A DNA stretch of 64,000 nt from Nitrospiraceae bacterium (lineage in GTDB: Bacteria > Nitrospirota > Thermodesulfovibrionia > Thermodesulfovibrionales > UBA1546), in contig JAJFTJ010000021.1 in assembly GCA_021373015.1 (NCBI GenBank), positions 1-64,000 on the forward strand, given 5' to 3'. Position numbers and translations under genes: made by a program. This document shows positions 43,361 through 52,671 of this stretch, piece by piece. Position 1 is the stretch's first letter; each line of letters starts with the position of its first letter. Under the pieces are notes generated by a model that was not told where the DNA came from, made no database searches, and was given only the letters and a program-made list of their open reading frames with translations.

Positions 43361-45409
43361 TTATCTCTTTAAAAGTTCTTTTGCTTTTTGAATGATGTTA
43401 TCTACAGTGAATCCGAATTTTTCCAAAAGTATTTCTCCGGGAGCAGAAGCTCCGAAATGATCTATTCCGATAACAACGCCATTTAAGCCAACATATTTGT
43501 GCCAGCCATGCGTTGAACCTGCCTCAATAGAAATTCTTCTGCTTATATTCTGAGGAAGAACTTTGTTTTTATAATCCTCAGGTTGTTCATCAAATATTTC
43601 GGCAGAAGCCATATTCACAATGCGCACATTTATTCCCTCAGCAGTGAGTTTTTCATAAGCTTTAAGTGCAATATGGATTTCTGAACCAGTCGCAATAATA
43701 ATAAGTTCAGGCTTGATGTTTTTAGAATCAGCCAGTATATAAGCTCCTTTTTTAAATTCCTCAGCAGAATAATATTTTGTTCTGTCTATTACAGGTATCT
43801 TCTGTCTTGTGAGTATGATTGCAACAGGTCCATTTTTGTATGAAATCGCAAATTTCCATGCTTCAGAAACCTCATTTGCATCAGCAGGTCGCATTACTAT
43901 AAGCCCGGGGATTGCTCTCAAACTCGAAAGCTGTTCTATCGGCTGGTGAGTCGGTCCGTCTTCCCCAATAGCAACCGAGTCATGCGTAAAAATATATATC
44001 ACATGAAGTTTCATCAGAGCTGCAAGTCTGATTGCAGGCCTCATATAATCGGAAAAGATAAGGAATGTGCTTGCAAAGGGTATTGTGCCTCCATGAAGCG
44101 CTATGCCGCTGGATATGCTGGCCATTGCATGTTCTCTGACACCAAAGGCAATATTCGATCCAGAATAACCCCACTCTCCAGACACTGCGCCCTGAATATT
44201 TTCTTTTTCATCAGATGGATGCTGAAAATTACCTTTGCCTTTGAGAGCAGTGTTCGTTGAAGGATTGAGATCAGCAGAGCCTCCAATAAGATATGGGATA
44301 TTCAGCGCTAAAGCATTAATTGTCTGACTGCCGGCAGAGCGGGTTGCAATGCCTTTTGGATCAGGAGAAAATTCAGGCAGGTTTTTATCCCAATTATCAG
44401 GAAGTTTTAATTTCATTGTGTCGTCAAATTCCATAGCAAGCTCTGGATATTTTTTTCTGTAATATTCCAGTTTGATATTCCATTCTTTTTCTAACCCTGA
44501 ACCTTGTTCTTTTGCTTTTCTGAATATTTTCAGCGTCTCTTCAGGGATATAAAAATCCTGTTCAAAATCCCATCCGAGATTTTTTTTAGTTGCAGAAACT
44601 TCTTCTTTCCCAAGAGGAGAGCCGTGTGCTTCGAACGTATCCTGCTTATGAGGGCTGCCAAATCCAATATGAGTTCTTACTGATATAAAAGAAGGCTTAT
44701 CTGTATTTTTCCGTGCATTTTCTATTGCATTAGAAATTGCTTCAATATCATTGCCGTTTTCTACTTTCTGGACATGCCAGCCGTATGATTCAAATCTTTT
44801 GCATACATCCTCTGTAAATGTAAGTCTAGTTTCTCCTGCAAGAGAGATATTGTTATTGTCATAAAGATATATTAATTTGTCGAGTTTTAGATGTCCTGCC
44901 AATGATGCTGCCTCAGATGAAATCCCTTCCATTAAATCTCCGTCACTGACAATTGCATATGTATAGTGATTTACAAGTTCGCAGTCAGATTGATTAAATT
45001 TTGAACCAGTAAATCTTTCTGCAATCGCCATTCCAACCCCATTGCCAAAACCCTGCCCCAGAGGCCCTGTTGTAGCTTCAACTCCTGGTGTTAACCCGTA
45101 CTCAGGATGTCCTGGTGTTTTGCTTCCCCATTGTCTGAAGTTCTTAATTTCATCAAGTGACAGATCATAGCCTGAAAGATAGAGCAGAGAATAAAGAAGC
45201 GCTGAACCGTGGCCTGCTGAGAGGATAAAACGATCACGGTCAAACCATGAAGGATTTTGCGGATTAAATTTCAGGAATCTTGTCCATAGCGCATATGCCA
45301 TCGGCGCTGCGCCCATAGGCATGCCAGGATGCCCTGAGTTTGCTTTTTGCACCATGTCGATTGAAAGCGTTCTGATAGTGTTTATGCAAAGCTCATCAAT
45401 ATTCATCAT
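43361..45409 (-). CDS. tkt: Transketolase
   Basis: The 682-residue protein is full length, with [34 protein letters not shown], the thiamine-diphosphate motif [16 protein letters not shown]...[10 protein letters not shown], the phosphate-binding [12 protein letters not shown] and the pyrimidine domain with [11 protein letters not shown] and [15 protein letters not shown]. It moves two-carbon units in the pentose-phosphate or Calvin-type pathway. The gene is followed (15 bp) by pyrF on the same strand. Confidence 0.97.
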   Translation of the reverse strand: MMNIDELCINTIRTLSIDMVQKANSGHPGMPMGAAPMAYALWTRFLKFNPQNPSWFDRDRFILSAGHGSALLYSLLYLSGYDLSLDEIKNFRQWGSKTPGHPEYGLTPGVEATTGPLGQGFGNGVGMAIAERFTGSKFNQSDCELVNHYTYAIVSDGDLMEGISSEAASLAGHLKLDKLIYLYDNNNISLAGETRLTFTEDVCKRFESYGWHVQKVENGNDIEAISNAIENARKNTDKPSFISVRTHIGFGSPHKQDTFEAHGSPLGKEEVSATKKNLGWDFEQDFYIPEETLKIFRKAKEQGSGLEKEWNIKLEYYRKKYPELAMEFDDTMKLKLPDNWDKNLPEFSPDPKGIATRSAGSQTINALALNIPYLIGGSADLNPSTNTALKGKGNFQHPSDEKENIQGAVSGEWGYSGSNIAFGVREHAMASISSGIALHGGTIPFASTFLIFSDYMRPAIRLAALMKLHVIYIFTHDSVAIGEDGPTHQPIEQLSSLRAIPGLIVMRPADANEVSEAWKFAISYKNGPVAIILTRQKIPVIDRTKYYSAEEFKKGAYILADSKNIKPELIIIATGSEIHIALKAYEKLTAEGINVRIVNMASAEIFDEQPEDYKNKVLPQNISRRISIEAGSTHGWHKYVGLNGVVIGIDHFGASAPGEILLEKFGFTVDNIIQKAKELLKR

Positions 45410-45424
45410 GTTTGACTCTCGAAT

Positions 45425-46144
45425 TTATGCTGTGAGCATTTCAACAGATATTAATTCAAGCGCCTTGAGCGGATTAGGATAATTCAGTATTGATCTCCCC
45501 ATAACAAGATAATCAGCTCCCTCTCTTAATGCCTGCCTCGGTGTCATTGTTCTTTGCTGATCATCAGGTGGAACCCAAGAAGGCCTTATTCCAGGAGTCA
45601 CGATCACAAAATCCTTATGGCAGTGATTTCGTATCATAGCAACTTCGTGACCAGATGCAACAACTCCATCAAGCCCTGCTTTCATCGCAAGAGCCGAAAG
45701 ATGCCTGACATGAGTTCTCAGACTGTACTGAAGTCCAAGTTCGCTTTTTAAAACTTCATTGGATATGCTTGTGAGCACAGTAACGCCGAGCATCTTTGGC
45801 TTGGGCATATTTTCCTTAAGACATAATTCAACAACAGCATCTCTGCATTTTTTCATCATCTCTAACCCGCCTGAAGTATGCATATTGAACATATAAACTC
45901 CGAGTCTGGTTGCTGCAAGAGCTGCCTTTATCACTGTATTGGGGATATCGTGAAATTTGAGGTCTAGAAAAATTTTTTTATTTTTCCTCTGTATTTTTTC
46001 AACTATTTTAGGCCCAGCAACAGTATAAAGCTCTAATCCTATTTTATAAAATTCTATCTGAGTGCCGAACTGATCAACCAATTCGGTTGCATAATCAGGA
46101 TCTGACACATCAAGGGCAACTATTAACTTTTCTTTCCAGGGCAT
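45425..46144 (-). CDS. pyrF: Orotidine 5'-phosphate decarboxylase
   Basis: The 239-residue TIM-barrel enzyme has LIVALDVSDPDYA at the N-terminus, the catalytic KIFLDLKFHDIPNTV (Lys-Asp pairs), and GVVASGHEV...IVTPGIRPSW and the phosphate-binding GADYLVMGRSIL at the end. It makes UMP. It lies between the transketolase and dcd genes with short spacers (10-15 bp), a nucleotide-biosynthesis link. Confidence 0.96.
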   Translation of the reverse strand: MPWKEKLIVALDVSDPDYATELVDQFGTQIEFYKIGLELYTVAGPKIVEKIQRKNKKIFLDLKFHDIPNTVIKAALAATRLGVYMFNMHTSGGLEMMKKCRDAVVELCLKENMPKPKMLGVTVLTSISNEVLKSELGLQYSLRTHVRHLSALAMKAGLDGVVASGHEVAMIRNHCHKDFVIVTPGIRPSWVPPDDQQRTMTPRQALREGADYLVMGRSILNYPNPLKALELISVEMLTA

Positions 46145-46154
46145 TATTTGCTCC

Positions 46155-46703
46155 TTATATTTTTGAAGTTGTTATCCCTTTTTGCGCCTGATATTTTCCT
46201 GCCTTATCAGCATAGGAAGTTTCGCACATCTCTGACGCTCCAAGAAATATAAGCTGCGCGAGCCCTTCATTTGAATAAAGCTTTGCAGGAACAGGCGCAG
46301 TATTTGATATGGAGATAGTTATATATCCTTCCCATTCAGGCTCAAGGGGAGTTACATTCACAATAATCCCTGAGCGTGCATATGTTGATTTGCCAAGACA
46401 TATCACAAGCACATCCCTTGGAATTTTGAAATATTCAAAAGAACGGGCAAGAATATAAGAATTTGCGGGAATTACGCAGATATCTCCCTTGAAATCAACA
46501 AAATGAGTTTCGGCAAAATTTTTGGGATCAATGATAGCATTTTCTTTCATTTCAAAAATCTTGAATTCATCAGCTATCCTCATATCATAGCCGTAAGAAC
46601 TCACGCCGTATGATATAACTCCTTTTCTCACCTGATCGGCATCAAAAGGAGTTATCATGCCCTTCCCTGCCATCTCTCGTATCCATCTGTCATTTTTTAC
46701 CAT
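46155..46703 (-). CDS. dcd: dCTP deaminase
   Basis: The 182-residue protein has [15 protein letters not shown] near the N-terminus, the [15 protein letters not shown] strand and [33 protein letters not shown], which contains the catalytic Glu (E in EWEGY) and the trimer contacts. It turns dCTP into dUTP; bifunctional members also hydrolyse dUTP to dUMP. It precedes pyrF and shares its operon. Confidence 0.95.
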   Translation of the reverse strand: MVKNDRWIREMAGKGMITPFDADQVRKGVISYGVSSYGYDMRIADEFKIFEMKENAIIDPKNFAETHFVDFKGDICVIPANSYILARSFEYFKIPRDVLVICLGKSTYARSGIIVNVTPLEPEWEGYITISISNTAPVPAKLYSNEGLAQLIFLGASEMCETSYADKAGKYQAQKGITTSKI

Positions 46704-46781
46704 TGATAAGTTCCCGTATATTTTCGATGAAGATTAACATATCCTCATCCTCTTTTCAATAGAAGGATTTTTATTTAATTC

Positions 46782-46790
46782 TGTTATAAT
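46782..46790 (+). promoter_or_regulatory. Extended -10 promoter for the coiled-coil gene
   Basis: TGTTATAAT (TGN followed by TATAAT at 46785-46790) is an extended -10 element 33 bp before the ATG at 46824, with AAGGAGGAT as ribosome site. Confidence 0.5.
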
Positions 46791-46823
46791 TTAGCTATTA
46801 CAAACTACCTTAAGGAGGATATC

Positions 46824-47153
46824 ATGACTCTGTGGGACAAGATTAAGAAAGATATCAAAAAAGGAATTGACGAAGGCGTTTCTACTGTAAAGCAGGGCGC
46901 AGCAGTGGCAGTCGAAAAAGCAGGGGAATTGGCTGAGGAGGGGAAAAGAAGATACAAAATATTCGAACTCAAGCAGAAAATACATTCAAATTTCACGGAG
47001 CTCGGAGGGAAAATATACGATCTCACTATTAACAAAATAAAAAATCCTCTCAATGATGCAAAGGTCAAATCAGTTATTTCAAGCATAAAGAAACTTGAAG
47101 CAGAGACAGCTAAACTGGAAAAGATATCATCTGCCAAGAAGGTATTCAAATAA
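46824..47153 (+). CDS. Small coiled-coil hypothetical protein
   Basis: A 109-residue lysine-rich helical protein that I do not recognise as a named family. Charged heptads (DKIKKDIKKGIDEGVSTVKQGAAVAVEKAGELAEEGKRR) and a terminal IKKLEAETAKLEKIS make it coiled-coil. It has no signal peptide or Cys. A strong ribosome site and an extended -10 promoter suggest good expression. A further Cys-rich frame continues immediately beyond its stop codon (see 47114-47311), so the true product may be longer or there may be two products. Confidence 0.65.
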   Translation: MTLWDKIKKDIKKGIDEGVSTVKQGAAVAVEKAGELAEEGKRRYKIFELKQKIHSNFTELGGKIYDLTINKIKNPLNDAKVKSVISSIKKLEAETAKLEKISSAKKVFK

Positions 47154-47311
47154 AAAAAATATCTGACAAAAAATATAAAGTTAAGGCCGTCAAATCCGCA
47201 GAAGCGTACAAAGACAAGAAGAAGATCATTATTTGCATTAATCCATCCTGCCGTTTGAGAAAATTGGGATGTGAGGGATTTGAAGGTTGTCCGGGTTTTT
47301 TGTCAAAATAA
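47114..47311 (+). CDS. Possible Cys-rich small ORF lacking an AUG, -1 frame of the preceding gene
   Basis: After the TAA at 47151-47153 the overlapping -1 frame stays open for 65 codons, from after a stop at 47111-47113 to TAA 47309-47311. It has no ATG, GTG or TTG, only ATT, ATC or ATA codons. It encodes a lysine-rich stretch followed by CINPSCRLRKLGCEGFEGCP, whose four spaced cysteines look like a metal-binding knuckle rather than chance. It could be read by frameshifting from the upstream gene or from a rare start, or it could be a decayed gene. The match to any family is not established. Confidence 0.35.
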   Translation, partial: TGKDIICQEGIQIKKISDKKYKVKAVKSAEAYKDKKKIIICINPSCRLRKLGCEGFEGCPGFLSK

Positions 47312-47341
47312 TTCAACTAAAAAATAAAACAGGAGGGTTTA

Positions 47342-47926
47342 ATGAAAAAAATAATATATTTATTTGTATTACTGCTGTCGATTTTCAGTATTTCAGGCTG
47401 CGGGTACAATAAAATGCAGGCAAATGAGGAAGCTGTGAAAGCTGCATGGGGAGATGTTGAAGCATCTTACCAGAGGAGAAACGATCTCATCCCAAATCTT
47501 GTCGAGGTTGTAAAGGGATACGCAAAACATGAGAAGGACACACTCATTGCTGTAACTGAAGCAAGGGCAAAGGTCGGAAACATCCAGATATCGAAAGAAA
47601 TGGTTAATGATCCAAAGGCATTCGCTCAGTTTCAGGAAGCGCAGAGCGCAATGAGCAGTGCACTTTCAAGACTTATGGTTGTTGTAGAAAAATATCCCGA
47701 TTTAAAAGCAAATCAGAATTTCAAAGACCTACAACATCAGCTTGAAGGAACAGAAAACAGAATAAATGTTGCACGTTCCCGCTATAACAAGGCTGTAGAG
47801 ATTTTCAATACTTCAATCAGGATATTCCCAAATAACATCACAAACTCCGTACTCTTGCAGCTAAAACTTAAAGAACCGTTTAAGGCTGAAACAGGATCCG
47901 AAAAAGCTCCTCAGGTTAAATTTTAA
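47342..47926 (+). CDS. lemA: LemA-family lipoprotein
   Basis: The 194-residue protein has a lipoprotein signal (SISGCGYN), then NEEAVKAAWGDVEASYQRRNDLIPNLVEVVKGYAKHEKDTLIAVTEARAKV, the diagnostic LemA block, and a helical body ending with NTSIRIFPNN. LemA genes commonly precede TPM-domain genes, as here. The function is unknown, though envelope stress links exist. GGAGGG precedes the start. Confidence 0.9.
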   Translation: MKKIIYLFVLLLSIFSISGCGYNKMQANEEAVKAAWGDVEASYQRRNDLIPNLVEVVKGYAKHEKDTLIAVTEARAKVGNIQISKEMVNDPKAFAQFQEAQSAMSSALSRLMVVVEKYPDLKANQNFKDLQHQLEGTENRINVARSRYNKAVEIFNTSIRIFPNNITNSVLLQLKLKEPFKAETGSEKAPQVKF

Positions 47927-47938
47927 TTTGAAGAGTGT

Positions 47939-48083
47939 GGCAGGACATAGTATTTTCGCTCTCGAAGAGTCGTACCGACATTCTCGGTCGCAGACGACCT
48001 CCGAGGGTTTGCCTGCTTTTATATTTAAATTTTTGCTATACGTGTTGCAGGCAAAAAAACCGCTTAAAATACTATATCCTGCC
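47939..48083. repeat. Palindromic repeat element, copy 2 (145 bp), inside the TPM gene start
   Basis: Terminal inverted repeats of 18 bp (47939-47956 and 48066-48083) pair 17 of 18 bases. The inside contains the core cATTCTCGGTCG...CGACCTCCGAGGG, shared in reverse orientation with copy 1 at 43233-43351, and an inner hairpin TTTGCCTGC/GCAGGCAAA. Its right arm forms part of the signal-peptide coding region of the TPM protein. The long leading frame (47928 on) is largely repeat-derived. Confidence 0.75.
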
Positions 48084-48929
48084 TTTATTTTATCTTTTAT
48101 CCTTTTGCTTACTCTTTCTGCTCATGCCCTTGACGTCCCTAAACTTCAGGGATATGTTAATGACTACGCTGGAATGATATCACCCTCTGTAAAGACAAAA
48201 CTTGAAGCAGAACTAAAAACATTCGAACAAACAGATTCAACACAGATAGTTATCCTGACAATTCCATCGCTTGAAGGTGATGTCATTGATAGTTTCAGCA
48301 TTAAAGTTGCGGATAAATGGAAGATTGGGCAGAAGGGAAAAGACAATGGAGTCATAATCATTGCCGCGAAAAACAACAGGAAAATGCGCATTGAAGTTGG
48401 ACGCGGACTTGAGTCAACATTAACGGATCTGGCAACAGGGCGCATAATTGACCGTGTTATAGGTCCAAGTTTTAAAAAAGGTGATTTTGATGGAGGGTTC
48501 ACTGCGGGTGTTGCGGCATTAATTGCTGCAGCTAAGGGTGAATTCAAATCAGAAAAAAAATTTTCTCCTAAAAAACAGGAGAACCTTTCCCGTTTTCTTA
48601 CTTTCCTTATCTTCAGTGGTATTTTTATGCTGATCATGGGAAGCATCTCCCGCATCTTAGGCAGTGCAGCAGGAGCTATTAGTCTTCCCTTGCTTGCAAA
48701 ACTTACAATTGCAGGCTCGTCAGGGGTTTTCACTCTGATTATACTCGGCTTAGCCGGAGTTGTAATCGGAGGTTTGCTTCCAATCCTGTTTTCAAACAGC
48801 AGTAGACATTATGGCAGCCGCGGTCCATGGTCAAGCGGAGGATTTGGCGGGGTGGATATTGGAGGAGGCGGAGGATTTGACGGAGGAGGAGGCGATTTTG
48901 GAGGAGGAGGAGCATCAGGCGATTGGTAA
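48042..48929 (+). CDS. TPM-domain membrane protein with Gly-rich tail
   Basis: The frame stays open from a TTG at 47928, but the first 38 codons come from the repeat element, so a start at GTG 48042 (or TTG 48045) is more likely; it gives about 295 residues with a signal peptide (KILYPAFILSFILLLTLSAHA). The TPM domain follows: VNDYAGMISPSVKTKLEAELKTFEQ and DSTQIVILTIPSLEG...IGQKGKDNGVIIIAA, then two or three membrane helices and a glycine-rich end (GGGGGFDGGGGDFGGGGASGDW). No ribosome site is visible, suggesting coupling to lemA or damage by the insertion. Confidence 0.8.
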   Translation: MLQAKKPLKILYPAFILSFILLLTLSAHALDVPKLQGYVNDYAGMISPSVKTKLEAELKTFEQTDSTQIVILTIPSLEGDVIDSFSIKVADKWKIGQKGKDNGVIIIAAKNNRKMRIEVGRGLESTLTDLATGRIIDRVIGPSFKKGDFDGGFTAGVAALIAAAKGEFKSEKKFSPKKQENLSRFLTFLIFSGIFMLIMGSISRILGSAAGAISLPLLAKLTIAGSSGVFTLIILGLAGVVIGGLLPILFSNSSRHYGSRGPWSSGGFGGVDIGGGGGFDGGGGDFGGGGASGDW

Positions 48930-49570
48930 TGAAACGTAAAACAACAACAGTCAAATTTTTTTCTAAAGAAGAACTCAAAAAAATAGAGGATGCTGTTGCT
49001 AAAGCTGAAATGCGAACAATCGGAGAAATTGCGGTGATGGTCGTTGACAGCAGTGATAATTATTTAGATGCAGAAGTAATTGCCGCTGCTGCCCTGAGCA
49101 GTGTAAGTTCATTAATTGTCACGGCTGTTTTACTAGAATCATCCATATGGTTTTATATCCCCTTAAATCTTATTTTCTTTTTCCCGTTAAAGTTTATCTG
49201 CAGAAAATTTCCTTTTCTGAAAGCTCCATTCATCGGAAGCAAAAGAAAAAATCATGCTGTAAGAGAACGAGCGCTCAGGGCTTTTTATGAAAAGGGTCTG
49301 TATAAAACAAAAATGAATACCGGCGTATTGTTTTTTCTTTCTTTGTTCGAAAGAAAAGTCTGGGTGCTTGCCGACAGAGGTATAAATGAAAAGATTAAAC
49401 AGGAAAAGCTGAACAGTCTTGCAAATATCATTTCTGTTGGGATTATTGAAAATCATGCTTCTGATGCCTTATGTGATGCAATAAAAAAAGTAGGAAATAT
49501 GTTTGAAAAACATTTTCCAACTGTCTCAAGTGATACCAACGAACTCTCCAACGATGTGATAACAGAATAA
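48929..49570 (+). CDS. Second TPM-domain membrane protein
   Basis: The ATG at 48929 overlaps the previous stop (TAATG), so the two are coupled. The 213-residue protein starts with KFFSKEELKKIEDAVAKAEMRTIGEIAVMVV, the TPM domain, has one or two hydrophobic segments (SLIVTAVLLESSIWFYIPLNLIFFFPL) and then SLFERKVWVLADRGINEKI. It is a shortened TPM variant with the membrane part inserted. Such lemA-TPM-TPM runs are common, with unknown role. Confidence 0.85.
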   Translation: MKRKTTTVKFFSKEELKKIEDAVAKAEMRTIGEIAVMVVDSSDNYLDAEVIAAAALSSVSSLIVTAVLLESSIWFYIPLNLIFFFPLKFICRKFPFLKAPFIGSKRKNHAVRERALRAFYEKGLYKTKMNTGVLFFLSLFERKVWVLADRGINEKIKQEKLNSLANIISVGIIENHASDALCDAIKKVGNMFEKHFPTVSSDTNELSNDVITE

Positions 49571-49586
49571 ATTACTGCTGAAAGAT

Positions 49587-50057
49587 TTATTTCACTTTTT
49601 TTCTTTTTTGTTCCATTTTTATATCCAAAGCCTTTAATTTTTCCATAGTGTCTTTTAATTCTTTATTCTCTCTCATGATCTGCGCTGCCTTATGTTTTGC
49701 TTTATCGATTTCCCTTAAAAGACCAAGCAGGTTTTGAATCTCTTCATTTTTTGCGCCATCAGGATCAAGTAATATATAGGCCTCAAGTTCTTTTAATGCC
49801 ATATAATAATTCGGGTTTGGATTTTTATAAGACGAATAAAGCACTGCCAGACGGAGATGAACCTTTGCACGAACATCCATATCAGAATCGTTTTTGTTTT
49901 CATCAAGCTTTTTAATTTCAGAAGGTATATTTTCTGTTTTCGCAGTGGTGGTTAAAACTCTATCATCCTTTTTGTTAAATTCAGTGCAGGAAAATAAAAA
50001 AATAATTATTACAAAAAATAAAGCATGCCCTGTTTCCTTTATAAAATAAAAAATCAT
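49587..50057 (-). CDS. Small lipoprotein with coiled coil and TPR-like segment
   Basis: This 156-residue protein has a hydrophobic N-terminus ending in IFLFSC, compatible with a lipoprotein signal. Residues 60-110 (VRAKVHLRLAVLYSSYKNPNPNYYMALKELEAYILLDPDG) are TPR-like, and the end is a charged coiled coil. Its 3' end is convergent with the TPM gene. It overlaps the start of the diguanylate-cyclase gene by 4 bp (ATGA), so it follows that gene in an operon. Not recognised as a named family. Confidence 0.65.
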   Translation of the reverse strand: MIFYFIKETGHALFFVIIIFLFSCTEFNKKDDRVLTTTAKTENIPSEIKKLDENKNDSDMDVRAKVHLRLAVLYSSYKNPNPNYYMALKELEAYILLDPDGAKNEEIQNLLGLLREIDKAKHKAAQIMRENKELKDTMEKLKALDIKMEQKRKKVK

Positions 50058-51490
50058 GTTTTTTCATTTTCAGATTGTTTTTTTGCAAGGTTTTCCACAT
50101 TAGCAGAAAGTTCCTGCTCAGATTCCCTGTCAGACTCTTTTCTTCTCCTATCAACCACATATACGCTTCCCGGGATGCTCTTGGCGTATTCCTTTAATTC
50201 AGCTGCCAACTCGCCTATTTGGATCGGGCTTATGAGATTTTTCTGCAGATTAGTCACAACAGCAATTGACACAGACATTATTGGAAATTTTGCCTGCTGT
50301 CCTTGTCGTGTCTTGCTTATTATGTATCCGCGTTCAAGATCTGCAGGGTCGTAAAAAGTCGGCGCAATCTTATCAAATTTCTCGATTATGCTCTCGGCTA
50401 TCGGTCTGAATCTGTGCGGTTCTGATATAAGCACAAAATCATCTCCGCCTATATGTCCCGTAAAATCTTCTGCTAATCCAAATTCAGATACAGCCTCATC
50501 AATAATCTTTGCAGTTGCCTTAATAATTTCACTGCCTTTTGCATAGCCATATCTATCATTAAATGCCTTAAAATCATCGAGATCAATTAAGCAAAATGCC
50601 AAAATAGCATGTGATTCTATTTTTTTCTTCAAAATATTCTCGATTGCAATATTTCCGGGAAGTCTTGTAAGAGGATTTGCATCAAGATACATCTCTTCAA
50701 GTTTTTTTAATCGCGTTGTCATTCTATTAAAGGCATTGGCAAGGTCTCCAAGCTCATCCGTGCTTTTTATTTCCGTTATTGTCTGGAATTTGCCTTCTGA
50801 TATATGCCTTGTTGCATCTTTTAAAGCAGACAATGGCTTCGCTATGCTTTTTGTGATTACTATTGCGGAAGTTACTCCGAGAACTACGCTGAGAATAAAC
50901 ATCATGGCCGTCATCTTGAATGTCTTAACTCCAATTGCAGTGCTGATCATTGTTTTCTCGGTCTGATCCTGCCTCGCCTTAAATCCAATGCTTGTTATAA
51001 GACTTATGAGCTGCTCCTGCTTCACTTTTATTTCTTCGTCGTATTGCACAGAAAAAGCATATGGAGGCTTGCTCTGATATTTAATTCCTTTTATAAATAG
51101 ATTTTTATATTCGGTATGAAGCTGTGTTAACCGGTCTACAGATACGTCCTTTAATTTTTGCAAAGCGCCAATTTTGTCTATAAGGTCGTCAAACTCCCTG
51201 CTTTTTTCCCAGAACAAAGCAAGTATTTCCGGACTTTTCAATATAACATGACGCTTGGCATAAAGCTCCTGACTCAGAAGATTATCTACCATAGCATCCG
51301 TTGCCTCAACCAAAGGAACATCTACCTTAACAACTTCATTATTTATAGAATTCAGTCTTTCTAGATTTGAGAGGGTATAAACCGAGATTATCAGGATCAG
51401 GATAATGAGCATAAGATATCCCAAAAGAAGTTTTTTCCCTATACCAAAACCCAAAAATCTTTTAACAAAAGATCTTATTATACTTAGCAA
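50054..51490 (-). CDS. HAMP-GGDEF diguanylate cyclase
   Basis: The 478-residue protein has membrane segments at about 21-42 and 195-215, a periplasmic domain between them, HAMP at about 216-270 and a GGDEF domain with LIDLDDFKAFNDRYG and the active-site loop HIGGDDFVLI (a GGDDF variant still carrying the key acids). It makes cyclic-di-GMP from GTP. An I-site RxxD is not obvious. It is a plausible source of c-di-GMP for the MshEN domains of PilB and the orphan protein at 52672. The OmpA lipoprotein gene lies 18 bp upstream. Confidence 0.88.
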   Translation of the reverse strand: MLSIIRSFVKRFLGFGIGKKLLLGYLMLIILILIISVYTLSNLERLNSINNEVVKVDVPLVEATDAMVDNLLSQELYAKRHVILKSPEILALFWEKSREFDDLIDKIGALQKLKDVSVDRLTQLHTEYKNLFIKGIKYQSKPPYAFSVQYDEEIKVKQEQLISLITSIGFKARQDQTEKTMISTAIGVKTFKMTAMMFILSVVLGVTSAIVITKSIAKPLSALKDATRHISEGKFQTITEIKSTDELGDLANAFNRMTTRLKKLEEMYLDANPLTRLPGNIAIENILKKKIESHAILAFCLIDLDDFKAFNDRYGYAKGSEIIKATAKIIDEAVSEFGLAEDFTGHIGGDDFVLISEPHRFRPIAESIIEKFDKIAPTFYDPADLERGYIISKTRQGQQAKFPIMSVSIAVVTNLQKNLISPIQIGELAAELKEYAKSIPGSVYVVDRRRKESDRESEQELSANVENLAKKQSENEKT

Positions 51491-51508
51491 CTTTTCTGTT
51501 CCTTCTGA

Positions 51509-52270
51509 TTATTTTTTATCAATATCAAGAGGTATAAGGACAATCTCTATCCTTCTGTTCTTTGCCCTTCCTTCCTCCGTGTCATTTGGTTCTATCGGTT
51601 TATATTCTGCATATGCTGAAGAATGTAGAAGTTTGGGATCAACACCCTTTTCCTGCAAATACTTTACCACATTTGTTGCCCTTGCACCTGACAGCTCCCA
51701 GTTGGTTAGAAATTTTTTTGCGATCTTTGATCCTATAGGCACATTGTCCGTATGTCCTTCGATCATTATCTGTTTGTCAGAAATTGTTTTCAATATCTCT
51801 GCAACCCTGTCAAGCACTTTTTTGCCATTTCCCTTAACATCTTCGCTTCCAGAATCAAAGAGTATCCTGTCAACCATGCTTAGAGTGAGCTTATCCTTAA
51901 GCTGTGTAACAGCAATCTCGCCTTTTTTAATTTCTTCATTCAACTCTGCAATCATACTGTCATAAGTTCCCTGCATCTTGGATACTGTTTTTTCTTTTTC
52001 TTCCTTAAGGGCTGCAATCTCTGCCTTTAATTGAGTCACATTTTTTACCAATTCATCCTTTTTTGCATCAAGAAGTTTTTTAAAATCAGCACTTTCATCC
52101 TTGCTTTTTACAAGTTCCGCTTCCTTGGATTTAAGTCTCTCTTCAAGCATGGAATTGTCTTTTTTGAGTTTATCGATGTCGCTAACCCTTGCTTTGTACT
52201 CTGAAGTCGATACGCAGCCCGTTACAATAAATACAGAAAAAACAACCAGCAGCAAAAATATTTTTTTCAT
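51509..52270 (-). CDS. OmpA-family outer-membrane lipoprotein
   Basis: The 253-residue protein has a lipoprotein signal (FIVTGC, Cys19), a long coiled coil (about 25-125) and a C-terminal OmpA domain with ILFDSGSEDVKGNGKKVLDRV, IMIEGHTDNVPI and RRIEIVLIPL, which binds peptidoglycan. It tethers the outer membrane to the wall. GAGG before the ATG. It precedes the diguanylate cyclase gene (18 bp). Confidence 0.92.
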   Translation of the reverse strand: MKKIFLLLVVFSVFIVTGCVSTSEYKARVSDIDKLKKDNSMLEERLKSKEAELVKSKDESADFKKLLDAKKDELVKNVTQLKAEIAALKEEKEKTVSKMQGTYDSMIAELNEEIKKGEIAVTQLKDKLTLSMVDRILFDSGSEDVKGNGKKVLDRVAEILKTISDKQIMIEGHTDNVPIGSKIAKKFLTNWELSGARATNVVKYLQEKGVDPKLLHSSAYAEYKPIEPNDTEEGRAKNRRIEIVLIPLDIDKK

Positions 52271-52380
52271 ATAAAACCTCCTGAATATATTCGTGTCTTA
52301 GCTTTTATAATTATAGCAAGTTTTACACTTTAAATCTCTTGACATTTCTGCTTGAAAAATATGAAATTTAATCCAATAAA

Positions 52381-52662
52381 ATGCCAAAAGCGCGAGCACA
52401 TTTAATAATTTCAGGAAGGGTACAGGGAGTGTTTTACAGATCCTTCACAGAGGAGACTGCTTACTCTCTAAGTCTGAAGGGCTGGGTTAGAAACTGCAGC
52501 GATGGAAATGTGGAAGTGTTATTTGAAGGAGGGAAAGAAGACATCGAAAAAGCAATAAGTTCTTGCTATAAAGGACCTCCTTCATCTAAGGTTAATGCGA
52601 TAGATATCCGCTGGGAAGACTTTAAAAATGAATTTGATGTTTTTACAATCCGTTATTTTTAG
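52381..52662 (+). CDS. acyP: Acylphosphatase
   Basis: The 93-residue enzyme has HLIISGRVQGVFYRSFTEETA with the catalytic Arg (in VQGVFYR) and GWVRNCSDGNVEVLFEG with the catalytic Asn. It hydrolyses acyl phosphates. Length is standard for the family. The start lacks a good ribosome site; the gene is followed 9 bp later by an MshEN-domain gene with AGGAGG. Confidence 0.92.
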   Translation: MPKARAHLIISGRVQGVFYRSFTEETAYSLSLKGWVRNCSDGNVEVLFEGGKEDIEKAISSCYKGPPSSKVNAIDIRWEDFKNEFDVFTIRYF

Positions 52663-52671
52663 GAGGACAGC

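Noticed and set aside
48164-48733. A long frame antisense to the TPM-domain gene.
   Set aside because: It is the reverse of a strongly supported signal-peptide and TPM gene, and it has no ribosome site.
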